The translations under genes were made by a program, and so were the position numbers. A stretch of 64,000 bases of DNA, taken from contig CAIWHK010000010.1 in assembly GCA_903912525.1 (NCBI GenBank), forward strand, positions 46,136 through 110,135, in the 5' to 3' direction. The stretch is from an uncultured bacterium (lineage in GTDB: Bacteria; Krumholzibacteriota; Krumholzibacteriia; LZORAL124-64-63). This document shows, one piece after another, positions 8,395 through 16,589 of the stretch; positions within the stretch are counted from its first letter, which is position 1, and the number at the start of each line of letters is the position of its first letter. The notes under the pieces were generated by a model. The model saw only the letters and a program-made list of their open reading frames with translations. It was not told the origin of the DNA and made no database searches.

Positions 8395-9420
8395 ATGAGC
8401 ACCGACCTGATGATCGTCCTGCTCATCATCCTGGTGGCGCTCGCGTTCGACTTCATCAACGGCTTCCACGACGCCGCCAACTCGATCGCCACCGTCGTCT
8501 CGACGCGCGTGCTGTCGCCCAAGTACGCCGTGATGTGGGCGGCGTTCTTCAATTTCCTGGCCGCGTTCACCTTCGAGCCGCACGTGGCCAAGACCATCGG
8601 CAAGGGGATCATCAACGCCGACGCCGTCACGCCCTGGGTCATCGTCTGCGGCCTGATCGGCGCCATCGTCTGGGATTTGATGACCTGGTGGTGGGGCCTG
8701 CCGACGTCGTCGTCGCACGCGCTGATCGGCGGCTTCGCCGGCGCTGCGGTGGCCCATGCCGGCACCGATTCGCTGATCGCCCACGGCCTGGCGCGCATCG
8801 GCCTGTTCATCGTGCTGGCGCCGCTGATCGGCCTGGTGGCGGGATTCCTGATCATGCTGGGCGTGGCGTGGCTGTTCCGGAAGTCGACGCCGTACAAGGT
8901 CGACAAGAAGTTCCGCGTGCTGCAACTGGTCAGCGCGGCGGGCTACTCGCTGGGCCACGGCCTGAACGACGCGCAGAAGACGATGGGCATCATCGCGATC
9001 CTGCTGGTGTCATGCCAGCACATGGTGCCGAAGGACAGCTTCCTCTACATGGAGAAGGTCGAGATCCCGCTCTGGCTGATCCTGACCTGCCACGCCGCGA
9101 TCGCGGCCGGCACGCTGGCCGGCGGCTGGCGCATCGTCAAGACGATGGGCATGCGGATCACGAAGCTGAAGCCCGTCGGCGGCTTCTGCGCCGAGACGGC
9201 CGGCGCGCTGACGCTGGTCGGCGCCTCGATGGCCGGCATCCCCGTCTCGACGACGCACACGATCACCGGCGCCATCGTCGGCGTGGGCGCGATGAACCGC
9301 ACGTCGGCGGTGCGCTGGGGCGTGGCGGGGCGGATCGTGTGGGCTTGGGTGCTGACGGGGCCGGCGGCGGCTATTGTGGCGTTCGTCTTGATGAAGGGGC
9401 TGGGTGCGGTGATGAAGTAG
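8395..9420 (+). CDS. pit: PiT-family inorganic phosphate transporter
   Basis: Polytopic inner-membrane phosphate permease of 341 residues, normally driven by protons or sodium. The ATG at 8395 has GGAGG 7 bases upstream. The duplicated family signature is present: GFHDAANSIATVVSTR in the first repeat (about residues 21-36) and GHGLNDAQKTMG in the second (about 185-196), each carrying the essential Asp-Ala pair, plus later GIPVSTTHTITGA. About ten hydrophobic helices can be drawn. The length is typical of the short PiT subgroup without a large cytoplasmic loop. It follows the DUF47 gene in the same operon, a pairing common across bacteria, and a hairpin at 9452-9491 ends the unit. Confidence 0.96.
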   Translation: MSTDLMIVLLIILVALAFDFINGFHDAANSIATVVSTRVLSPKYAVMWAAFFNFLAAFTFEPHVAKTIGKGIINADAVTPWVIVCGLIGAIVWDLMTWWWGLPTSSSHALIGGFAGAAVAHAGTDSLIAHGLARIGLFIVLAPLIGLVAGFLIMLGVAWLFRKSTPYKVDKKFRVLQLVSAAGYSLGHGLNDAQKTMGIIAILLVSCQHMVPKDSFLYMEKVEIPLWLILTCHAAIAAGTLAGGWRIVKTMGMRITKLKPVGGFCAETAGALTLVGASMAGIPVSTTHTITGAIVGVGAMNRTSAVRWGVAGRIVWAWVLTGPAAAIVAFVLMKGLGAVMK

Positions 9421-9451
9421 GGCGCCACCGACTTCACTGGCGGTGGATGAG

Positions 9452-9491
9452 ACGGACCACCTCGCCGGCGCGCGCCGAGCGGGTGGTCCGT
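9452..9491. terminator. Bidirectional terminator between the PiT gene and tail protein 2
   Basis: Arms ACGGACCACC (9452-9461) and GGTGGTCCGT (9482-9491) pair perfectly around a GC-rich loop. It lies between two convergent stops (9420 and 9516) and can serve both. Confidence 0.6.
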
Positions 9492-9515
9492 TGAAACAAG
9501 GTCCATCTTCCGACG

Positions 9516-10193
9516 TTAGCGATAGAGGGCCTTGACCTCGCCCCACGTGCCCGACTCGACAGGCACCACGCCGCTTCCCGTCACCACGACATTGTCCAGA
9601 TACCCTGTCGTCGCCCACGTCGAGAACCCGCACCAACCAACCGATGGCCGGGTGTCCGTGGCCCTCAACTGCCAGTCGGGAGCCGCAGAGCCGGCCGGGT
9701 AGATCCGGGCGAACGCCTGGTCGCCGGCCTTGCCGAACTCGACGGTGTATGTCACGCCGACGCTCAGATGCCACAGCCCCGTCCAGTCCTCAGCGAGTTC
9801 CTGACCGGCGGGCGACGAGCCGCCGTAGACAATGGCCGCATGATCGCCCCAGCCCATGTCCAGGCACCAGCCGGATGCAGCGCCCAGCTCGAACAGTGAC
9901 GGGGCGCTCATGCCGACCATCAGGTAGATGACGCCACCACTTGTCGGCGTGAAGTCGACCTTGAGCGTGGCGTCGACCCAGTCCGGGCGGCCGACGAAGA
10001 TCGGGCTCATGCAGGTTTGGAACCCGCACGAAGATGTGTTCTGGAACCGGCCGTCGCTCCACTGCCAACCGCCGTTGGGAATCACCCAGGCGTCATCAGG
10101 GGCGGTGTCGAAAGAATCCTGGAAGAGGATGTCGGCGCTCGACGGCAACGCGGCGAGGCTCAAACAAACAGCAATCACAATGTTCCGGACCAT
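9516..10193 (-). CDS. Exported lectin-like protein with C-terminal WGEVKALYR tail (tail protein 2)
   Basis: A 225-residue secreted protein. The start at 10193 is chosen because the signal peptide (residues 1-20, PSSA-DI) follows directly; only a GGGGG stretch serves as ribosome site. The body (ILFQDSFDTAPDD, WQWSDGRFQN, DWVDATLKVDFTP, YTVEFGKAGDQAFARIY, GYLDNVVVTG) has the strand pattern of a concanavalin A-like lectin/glucanase or laminin-G sandwich, often used to bind glycans; I see no catalytic residues. It ends in VESGTWGEVKALYR, the tail shared with five other exported proteins here. The neighbour upstream is divergent (FG-GAP protein). Function beyond probable surface binding is unknown. 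Confidence 0.85.
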   Translation of the reverse strand: MVRNIVIAVCLSLAALPSSADILFQDSFDTAPDDAWVIPNGGWQWSDGRFQNTSSCGFQTCMSPIFVGRPDWVDATLKVDFTPTSGGVIYLMVGMSAPSLFELGAASGWCLDMGWGDHAAIVYGGSSPAGQELAEDWTGLWHLSVGVTYTVEFGKAGDQAFARIYPAGSAAPDWQLRATDTRPSVGWCGFSTWATTGYLDNVVVTGSGVVPVESGTWGEVKALYR

Positions 10194-10428
10194 GAAAACC
10201 CCCGGGATGTTGCCCCATTGACGCATACCTGCAACCGGCCTCCGGACAGGTCCTTCCGGCGGGTTGTTGGCGCGCGGCCCCCACATCGGCATGGATTCGC
10301 TCTCCGCTCCCTCGCGGACTTGCCCATGGTGCATCGACATCCATACAGGTTATCATGGAAGCATGATCATATTTCAGGGAGCCACGCGCCGGGATGTCGC
10401 CCGCGGTCGCCATCCGTTACAGGAAGTC

Positions 10429-12192
10429 ATGCCAAAATCGCTTGTGCCGTTCGTCCTGGTGCCCGTCGTCCTGCTGTCCTGCCTCCTCGCCGTGGTGCCT
10501 CGTCCGGCAACGGCCCAGACCCCCCTCGACAGCCGCCACCAGCTGGGCCTGCTGAACGAGGTGCTGGCCGACACGGTCACGCAGCACTCGGGCACCCATC
10601 CCGTGAAGGCGCCGCAGTTGAAGCTGACGCTCGTCCCGGGCGCCCTGCCCGTCACGACCGGCGGCGACAACATGTCCGTCGCCGTCCTCGACTTCGACGG
10701 CGACGGCGACCTGGACCTGGTCCTGGGACACAGCAACGGGTATCCCGGCTGTTCCTCCGTGCTGCGCAACGACGGGCGGGGCCGCTTCACGCCCGTGGCC
10801 GACTCCGGCCTGCCCACGTACATCCAGGTGATGGCGCGCGGCGACCTGGACAACGACGGGCGCTGCGACCTGGTCATCGCCACGGACCCGCGCACGTGGT
10901 ACGAGTCGCAGCCGAGCACGGACAGGACCAGCCATCGCGGCAAGGTCCCGGACGCAGGGCGGTACGACCTGACGGCGTGGCGCGCGGTCGGCGCGGGGCG
11001 GTTCGAGCCGTGGCCTGTAACGGGCCCGCCGCCGGGAACGGCCGCGGCCGCCGCGTGGGATGTGCGGAACCGGGGCGTCTGGATGATGCCCGACCTCATC
11101 GACGTCGATCGCGACGGGCGCCTGGACCTGGTCGTCAGCGAGATGCGCGCGGTGCCGGGCCTGCCCGACGTGGCGCGCTCGCGACACTGGCTCCTGCTCA
11201 ACCGCGGCGACCGCCTCGAGGCGACGCAGGTTTTCGGCGAACCGCCCGTGGTCGACGACGCCCACGGCGTCGCCGTGGCCGCGACATTCGACGTCGATGG
11301 CGACGGCTGGACGGACCTGACGTGCCTGCCGACGTCGGGGTTCTTCGCGCTCGACGTGCCGGTGGTCTGGTTCCGCAACCGGGACGGCCGCTTCGCCGAC
11401 ATCCCCGACACGCTGGCGATCGGCCACGAACCCAAGTCCTACGCCCCGTGCTGGTACGACGTGGACTCGGACGGGGACCTCGACCTGCTGGCGCTGCAGA
11501 CCGACGCGCAGGGCGGCCGCAACGACGTGTACCTGGACGACGGAGGCGGACGCTGGCGACGACTCGGCGCCGCGGCGGGTCTGTGGGGCGCCTACTCGTT
11601 GATGAGCGCGCCGGTCTGGGCCGACCTCGACCAGGACGGCCTGCCCGACCTGGTGCCGTGCCTGAGCACGGCGGACGTCTCGGCGGCGCGCATCCCGGTG
11701 CGGCTCAATCTCGGCGGCGGCCGGTTCGGCACCGTCGCCGAGGCGTTCACGCCGCCGTGCGTGGCCGGGCTCGCCGTTTCGGCGGCATTCGACATGGACG
11801 GGGACCTGGACCAGGACATCGTGATCGCGCCGCGCGTGCTCTACGCGGAGAACGGCCTGCCGGCGGACCATCCCGCGCTCATCTACCGCAACGATTCGCG
11901 GGGCGGCAGCGCGATCATGCTTTCGCTGGCGGGCACGCGCTCGAACCGCTCGGCGATCGGCGCGCGCGTCGAGGTGCAGTGCGATGGAATGAGGCAGGCG
12001 CGCATCGTCGGCAGCGGCGGCCTGAACGGCTCCCTCAACCCGCCGCTCGAGCTGCACTTCGGCCTGGGCAGGGCAAAAGCGGCCGAACGCATCGTCGTCA
12101 AGTGGCCGTCGGGGATCGTGGAGTCGTGGGAGAACCTGGCGGCGGGCCGGCGCTGGACGCTTAGCGAAGGATCAGGGACAACCGTGAAGTGA
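10429..12192 (+). CDS. Exported FG-GAP/VCBS-repeat protein with ASPIC/UnbV domain
   Basis: A 587-residue secreted protein. The ATG at 10429 has AGGAAG just upstream and begins a signal peptide (residues 1-29, ATA-QT). About five calcium-binding FG-GAP loops are visible as DxDxDGxxD motifs (DFDGDGDLD, DLDNDGRCD, DVDRDGRLD, DVDGDGWTD, DVDSDGDLD, DLDQDGLPD), forming an integrin-like beta-propeller over roughly residues 75-490. The last ~85 residues (SNRSAIGARVEV to VVKWPSGIVESW) match the ASPIC/UnbV domain. Such CRTAC1-like proteins are extracellular and their partners are mostly unknown. It lacks both C-terminal tails found on other secreted proteins here. The 3' end overlaps the convergent anti-sigma gene by 32 bases. 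Confidence 0.93.
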   Translation: MPKSLVPFVLVPVVLLSCLLAVVPRPATAQTPLDSRHQLGLLNEVLADTVTQHSGTHPVKAPQLKLTLVPGALPVTTGGDNMSVAVLDFDGDGDLDLVLGHSNGYPGCSSVLRNDGRGRFTPVADSGLPTYIQVMARGDLDNDGRCDLVIATDPRTWYESQPSTDRTSHRGKVPDAGRYDLTAWRAVGAGRFEPWPVTGPPPGTAAAAAWDVRNRGVWMMPDLIDVDRDGRLDLVVSEMRAVPGLPDVARSRHWLLLNRGDRLEATQVFGEPPVVDDAHGVAVAATFDVDGDGWTDLTCLPTSGFFALDVPVVWFRNRDGRFADIPDTLAIGHEPKSYAPCWYDVDSDGDLDLLALQTDAQGGRNDVYLDDGGGRWRRLGAAAGLWGAYSLMSAPVWADLDQDGLPDLVPCLSTADVSAARIPVRLNLGGGRFGTVAEAFTPPCVAGLAVSAAFDMDGDLDQDIVIAPRVLYAENGLPADHPALIYRNDSRGGSAIMLSLAGTRSNRSAIGARVEVQCDGMRQARIVGSGGLNGSLNPPLELHFGLGRAKAAERIVVKWPSGIVESWENLAAGRRWTLSEGSGTTVK

Positions 12193-12988
12193 AGGCTTCG
12201 GTTCCATCGGGACCAACGATGACGAGCTGACATTCGCCGGCGCTCACCGCCGACGTCGGGACCAGGAACGACAGGGCGCCGCCCCCCGCATCCCAGGCCT
12301 GGCCGATGGTGGTGGCCAGCTTCCAGAATACCTTGCCGCCGGACACATCCTCAAGGCGCACGACCAGCGGCGTCGCGGCCGTCGCGCCCGGCAGCTGCCA
12401 AGGATCCCACGCCACGGTCAGCGGCACGGCAGGCGCGCCCTTCGGGACGGTGAACGAAGGGACCGCGCCATCGCGAAGATTCCCGACCACGCGCACGAAC
12501 GGCATCGCGCCCGACCAGCCTTCGCCGGCCGAGGGCGGTGACATCACGCGCTGGGCCAGCACGCCGAGCAGGAGCCCGGCCGCCAGCGCCGAGCCCAGCG
12601 TGACCCAGCCGCCCCGGCGACGGCCACCGCCCACCGCAACGGATTCCCCGGACTCCACCAATTCTGAGTGCACCCGGCGCACGGTCTGCAGGTCGCCGAA
12701 ACACGCGGCGCACTGCCCCACGTGCCCGGCAATCGATGCGCGCTCGACGCCTTCCAGTTCCGCGGATTCGCCCACGGCGTAGGCCACGAGCGCATCGGCG
12801 GCGGGATGGTCGTCCAGCAGCCGGCCACGGTGTCGTTGCAGGTCCGTATCCAACTGCTCCAGGAAGCGGACCGTCTCGGCGCATTCGGGATGGGCGGCGA
12901 CATGCTCGGCCACGGCGCGACGCTGGTCGGCGTTGACGCCGCCCTTGACGTAGTCCACGAGCAGGAGACTGGCCTCGAGATGATCCAT
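12161..12988 (-). CDS. Membrane anti-sigma factor with zinc-finger-like N-terminus
   Basis: Predicted single-pass anti-sigma factor of 275 residues. The N-terminal cytoplasmic part holds two zinc-finger-like units: a degenerate one (His29, His33, Cys36) and a full H-x3-C-x2-C (His89, Cys93, Cys96), so it looks like a duplicated anti-sigma domain. One transmembrane helix spans about 127-149. The remaining ~125 residues (AWDPWQLPG, VVRLEDVSGGKVFWKL, ECQLVIVGPDG) would lie outside the membrane as an Ig-like beta-sandwich, a possible sensor or protease target. It is divergent from the ECF sigma gene at 13108, its presumed partner, with 119 bases between. AAGGAAGGG precedes the ATG. Confidence 0.85.
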   Translation of the reverse strand: MDHLEASLLLVDYVKGGVNADQRRAVAEHVAAHPECAETVRFLEQLDTDLQRHRGRLLDDHPAADALVAYAVGESAELEGVERASIAGHVGQCAACFGDLQTVRRVHSELVESGESVAVGGGRRRGGWVTLGSALAAGLLLGVLAQRVMSPPSAGEGWSGAMPFVRVVGNLRDGAVPSFTVPKGAPAVPLTVAWDPWQLPGATAATPLVVRLEDVSGGKVFWKLATTIGQAWDAGGGALSFLVPTSAVSAGECQLVIVGPDGTEAFTSRLSLILR

Positions 12989-13107
12989 CCGACAACCCTT
13001 CCTTGGCGAAGTACGTTGATATGTCGCATGAGGTCGCCTAATGTTCAACTTGGAATGCAGCCCGGACCGTTCCGGCAGCGACCCGATGACCGAACATCCT
13101 TGATGGC

Positions 13108-13683
13108 ATGACGATACGAAAACCTGAAGCCCCTCCCGCCCACGTCCCCGGGGACGGCGATGACGCCGCCCTGCTCCGTCTTTTCCGCCAGGGCGATACC
13201 GCCGCCTGCCGCACCGTCGAGTCCCAGATGCGCGCGGCCGTGCTCGCCGCCGGCCACCTGCAGGCCGACGACCTGCAGGACCTGCTCCAGGAAGCCTCCG
13301 TCCAATTGTGGCGCTATGTCGGCGCGGAGGGTTTCGTGCTGCGCGGCTCGTTCCGCAGCCTGGCCGTGCGCATCGCGCTGGCCCGCCGCATCGACCGCCT
13401 GCGCCGCCAGCGCTTCCTGGTGGAAGTGGACGAGAACCTGCGCGACAGCGGCCTCGACGCACTGGCGCTGGTCCAGGAAAAGGAGCGCCTGGCGGCCCTG
13501 TACGGGGCTTTGGGCAGCATCCGCGAGCTGTGCCGCATCCTGGTGCGCGGCCGGTTCCTGGACGACCGCTCATACGAGGACCTGGCGGCCGAACTGGAGC
13601 GCGCCCCCGAGACCCTGCGCGTGCACCTGCACCGGTGCCTGAGGGTCTTGCGCGAGATGCTCGAAATAGGCGATAATCGATAG
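13108..13683 (+). CDS. ECF-type RNA polymerase sigma factor
   Basis: A 191-residue alternative sigma factor. Region 2 spans about residues 20-95 (LLRLFRQGDTAACRTVESQM, DLQDLLQEASVQLWRYV, RSLAVRIALARRIDRLRRQR) and region 4 about 125-185 (LGSIRELCRILVRGRFLDDRSYEDLAAELERAPETLRVHLHRCLRVLREML), the latter a helix-turn-helix that would read the -35 element. No region 3, so it is of ECF type. It is divergent from the anti-sigma gene and only 25 bases ahead of the TPR-CHAT gene, so it probably controls its own cluster. The ribosome site before the ATG is weak. Confidence 0.88.
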   Translation: MTIRKPEAPPAHVPGDGDDAALLRLFRQGDTAACRTVESQMRAAVLAAGHLQADDLQDLLQEASVQLWRYVGAEGFVLRGSFRSLAVRIALARRIDRLRRQRFLVEVDENLRDSGLDALALVQEKERLAALYGALGSIRELCRILVRGRFLDDRSYEDLAAELERAPETLRVHLHRCLRVLREMLEIGDNR

Positions 13684-13708
13684 ATGCCTCGCGATGCAGG
13701 GGGATGAG

Positions 13709-16189
13709 ATGCGGATGCCCGGTCGGATCCTGGCGATGATGATGCTGGCGCTGGCGGCGGTCTTCCCGGCCGTGCCTGCCTTGTGCGCTCCTGCGCCCTC
13801 TGCCGGGGACCTCTTCCACGCCGGGGACTACGTCGCCGCCGCCGACCGCTTCGCCGCCGCCCTGGCCGCCCCCGATGCTCCCCGCGCGCTGGCCGCCGGC
13901 CGCCTGCACTTCGACCTCGGCGTCTGCCGCCTGCGGCTGGGCCAACTGGCCGAGGCCGAGTACCAGATGCGCCGCGCGCTCATGCTGATCGACGATGCGG
14001 CAGGCGCGACCAGCGCGGAGGGCGCCGCCGCGCGCGAGGGCCTCGCCACCGTCCTGGTCAACCAGGGGAACATGATCGAGGCCGAGGAGATCCTGCAGGA
14101 CGCCCTCGCTACGCGCAGGTCCCTGTACGGCCCCGGCAACCCGCAGACCCTGCGCACGCTCGACCTTCTGGCCTCGGTACACTGGCTCGACGGCGAACCG
14201 GAGAAGGCCCTCGACCTCTACGAGCAGGTGATGTCGGGCCTGCGGACTATCCACGGCAACGTGCATCCGTTGACGGCGACGACGGCGCAGAACATCGGCG
14301 CCGTGCAGATGGAGATCAACACCGACTTCTCGGCCGAGATCATGTTTCGCCAGGCGATCTTCATCACCGAGTCGCTCTACGGTTCGGGGCACCCCGAGAT
14401 GACCGCGCCGCTGTGCGGCATGGCCGACATCATGACGTACGCCGGCTTCCTCGATCGCGCCGCGAGCTACTACCGGCGCGCGCTGGCGGCGGTGTCCACG
14501 CGCAGCACGCAATCCTTCGACGTCAACCAGGAGCGCACCCGTGCGCTGACGGGCCTGGCGCGCGTGCTCATCGCGCAGGACAAGGTGCGCGAGGCGATGC
14601 CGCTGCTGAAGGACGCCGTCGCGCTGCACGACGAACTGCGCGCCATCGCGGGCGGCGACATGGAGGCGGCCACGATCGGCGGCTCGCCGCGGGCGCTGCT
14701 GGCCCATGCGCTCTTGCTCGAGCAACGCTACGACGAGGCGTGGCAGGTGCTGGAAGGCGGACGCGGGCGGCTGGCCGTGGCCTGGCGCGCCTCGCGCGGC
14801 GACAGCCTGCAGCGGCGGCAGCTCGCGATCGAGTCGGCGATGGCCAACGCAACGGACGCGCACGAACGCCAGCGCCTGCAGCAGCAGTGGAACGAGTGCG
14901 ATGCGGCGCGTGCCGCCGTGGCTCCCGCCGCGCCGGCTGCCATCGTCACGCCGGCGCAACTCGGCGCGCGCCTCGGTTCGGGCGACGTGCTCGTGGGCTG
15001 GCTGGACGTGCCGCTGGCCCGCGGGCAGCGCGGCATCTGGACCTATGCCATGGCCCCGGGCAAGCCGGTAACGTGGCGGCGCTCGCCCGACACTGCCTGG
15101 AAGAACTCGACGAGCCTGCTGCGCCGCTACCGCAACGCCGTGGCCGGTGCCGGCCCCGGCCCGGCCGATGCGCATTGGGGCGCGCTGGCGGACTCCGTGT
15201 GGACGCAGCGCTTCGCCACCGTGGCGAAGGACCTCGCCGGCGCGCGCCGCGTGCTGGTGGTGGCCGCCGAACCGATGGGCGGAATCCCGCTGGCGCCGCT
15301 CGGGCCGCGCGGCGGCAAGTCGCTGCTGGATCGGTGCGAGATCCTCGCCGCCACTTCGGCCGTCGACTTCACCCGCGTCGGCGCCTCGCCCACGCGTCTG
15401 CACCTGCGGCCCACCCTCGTCGTGGCCGACCCGCCGTACGGCGGCAAGCCGATGGTCGTCGCGGCGACGCGGTCGGGAGACGAAGCGAACGCCGGCGAGG
15501 CCATGCCGGACGGCGCCGTGCTGCGCAGCGCGCTCGGCCACAACCGCAGCGCCCTGGGCAGCCTGCCGCGCCTGACCGCCTCGCGCGACGAGGCCCTCGC
15601 TATCCGCACCGCGTTCCCCCTCGGCCGGACGCTGCTCGGCGCCGACGCCAGCGAAGCCGGCCTGGGCCTGATGGCCAGCAGCGGCGACCTGAAGGACGTC
15701 GGCATCATCCACCTGGCCACGCACGCGCTCGTCGACTGCCGCGCGCCCGACCGCTCGGCGCTGGTGCTGGCCGACCTCAGCGACGCCCTCGCCGGCGATG
15801 ACGGCCTGCTGACCGCCCGCGAGGTGCGCCTGGGCTGGGTGCTGGACGCGGACCTGGTCACGCTGTCGGCCTGCGAGACGGGGCTCGGCCGCGAGACCGA
15901 CGACGACGGCATGCTGAGCCTGACGGCTGCGTTCTTCGCGGCGGGCGCGCGCAACGTCGTCAGCAGCCTGTGGAAGGTCGAGGACCAGGCCACGGCGAAG
16001 CTGATGGCGTACTTCTACGAGGAGCTATCCCGGAGCGACCCGCGTGGGGCGCCGGTGACCGTCGGCGGCGCGCTGCGCGCGGCGCAGTTGCGGTTGCGCG
16101 ACACCGTGACGGCGGCGGGCACGCGGCCGTATGCGGCGCCGTCGGCGTGGGGCGGGTTCGTGGCTTATGGGGGGGCGGGGCGGCGGTAG
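13709..16189 (+). CDS. Exported TPR-CHAT (caspase-like) protein
   Basis: An 826-residue protein. AGGGGG lies 5 bases before the ATG at 13709 (another in-frame ATG at 13694 would add five residues). A signal peptide covers about residues 1-25 (PAVPALCAP). Tetratricopeptide-like helical repeats fill about 30-380 (AEYQMRRALMLID, AEEILQDALATRRSLYGPGNP, ALDLYEQVMSGLRTIHG, AEIMFRQAIFITESLYG). The C-terminal CHAT domain (about 420-826) keeps both caspase-clan residues: His672 (IHLATHAL) and Cys722 (LSACETGLG). CHAT proteins are cysteine peptidases of the separase/caspase clan activated through their repeats. Export is inferred from the signal peptide. Being co-directional with the sigma gene and facing the anti-sigma gene, its substrate may be the anti-sigma's outer domain; that is a hypothesis. 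Confidence 0.92.
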   Translation: MRMPGRILAMMMLALAAVFPAVPALCAPAPSAGDLFHAGDYVAAADRFAAALAAPDAPRALAAGRLHFDLGVCRLRLGQLAEAEYQMRRALMLIDDAAGATSAEGAAAREGLATVLVNQGNMIEAEEILQDALATRRSLYGPGNPQTLRTLDLLASVHWLDGEPEKALDLYEQVMSGLRTIHGNVHPLTATTAQNIGAVQMEINTDFSAEIMFRQAIFITESLYGSGHPEMTAPLCGMADIMTYAGFLDRAASYYRRALAAVSTRSTQSFDVNQERTRALTGLARVLIAQDKVREAMPLLKDAVALHDELRAIAGGDMEAATIGGSPRALLAHALLLEQRYDEAWQVLEGGRGRLAVAWRASRGDSLQRRQLAIESAMANATDAHERQRLQQQWNECDAARAAVAPAAPAAIVTPAQLGARLGSGDVLVGWLDVPLARGQRGIWTYAMAPGKPVTWRRSPDTAWKNSTSLLRRYRNAVAGAGPGPADAHWGALADSVWTQRFATVAKDLAGARRVLVVAAEPMGGIPLAPLGPRGGKSLLDRCEILAATSAVDFTRVGASPTRLHLRPTLVVADPPYGGKPMVVAATRSGDEANAGEAMPDGAVLRSALGHNRSALGSLPRLTASRDEALAIRTAFPLGRTLLGADASEAGLGLMASSGDLKDVGIIHLATHALVDCRAPDRSALVLADLSDALAGDDGLLTAREVRLGWVLDADLVTLSACETGLGRETDDDGMLSLTAAFFAAGARNVVSSLWKVEDQATAKLMAYFYEELSRSDPRGAPVTVGGALRAAQLRLRDTVTAAGTRPYAAPSAWGGFVAYGGAGRR

Positions 16190-16210
16190 GGATACGGGGA
16201 ATAGCACAAT

Positions 16211-16241
16211 CAGCCACCAAAGCGGCGCCTGACGCCGCTCG
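16211..16241. repeat. Hairpin repeat B, copy 1
   Basis: Matches 17711-17741 at 30 of 31 bases. It contains the stem AGCGGCG / CGCCGCT around CCTGA. Here it abuts a transposase scar; in the second copy it directly follows repeat A. Confidence 0.6.
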
Positions 16242-16370
16242 ATCGTCGGCACGCTCAAGCGCGAATGTCTGAACCACATGATCGTGTTCAACGAGGCGCA
16301 CGCGCGCCGCATCCTTCGCGGGTATCTCGAGTACTACCATGGATGGCGGGCGGGCTGCGCAGTCGGCTAA
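16242..16370 (+). pseudogene. Transposase scar (integrase-core C-terminus)
   Basis: Forty-two codons and a TAA read IVGTLKRECLNHMIVFNEAH followed by ARRILRGYLEYYHGWR, the well-known end of DDE integrase-core transposases of IS481/IS3-like elements (G-x-x-KRECL-x-H, YYHxWR). There is no start codon, no catalytic DDE residues except the region's final part, and the frame decays after YYHGWR. It is a remnant, with hairpin repeat B at its left edge. Confidence 0.75.
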
Positions 16371-16533
16371 TCGAATCAATTTCCGAAGAGCAGCAGATCA
16401 GTTCTGCGATCGAGGCGCTTTGCCTGTGATGAAAGCGTGATGGATGGGGTTTGCATAGGCTCACGCATTCCGAAAGCCGCCGGGGGGAATGACTGGAAGG
16501 TGCCACAACCGACTCCAGTCACGAGCCGTGAAG

Positions 16534-16569
16534 ACAACGACCACCCCCGACATCAAGGGTGGTCGTTGT
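16534..16569 (-). terminator. Strong hairpin terminator of tail protein 3
   Basis: Thirteen-base arms, ACAACGACCACCC (16534-16546) and GGGTGGTCGTTGT (16557-16569), pair perfectly around a 10-base loop, 20 bases past the stop at 16590. On the minus strand CTTCACG follows. Confidence 0.7.
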
Positions 16570-16589
16570 TGACGGTGGGTTACTCCATG

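Noticed and set aside
5706..10290. GGCCCCCACATCGG present at about 5707 and 10277
   Set aside because: A 14-base match in such GC-rich sequence is expected by chance, and the flanks differ.
12989..15724. N-terminal extension of the minus-strand frame that ends in the anti-sigma factor
   Set aside because: The extension is antisense to the sigma and TPR-CHAT genes. Anti-sigma similarity begins only at 12988, where a ribosome site is present.
12161..16189. Reading the TPR-CHAT locus as a CRISPR-linked Craspase
   Set aside because: No Cas7-11, Csx30/31 or array is present, and the CHAT protein has a signal peptide; only the logic is similar.
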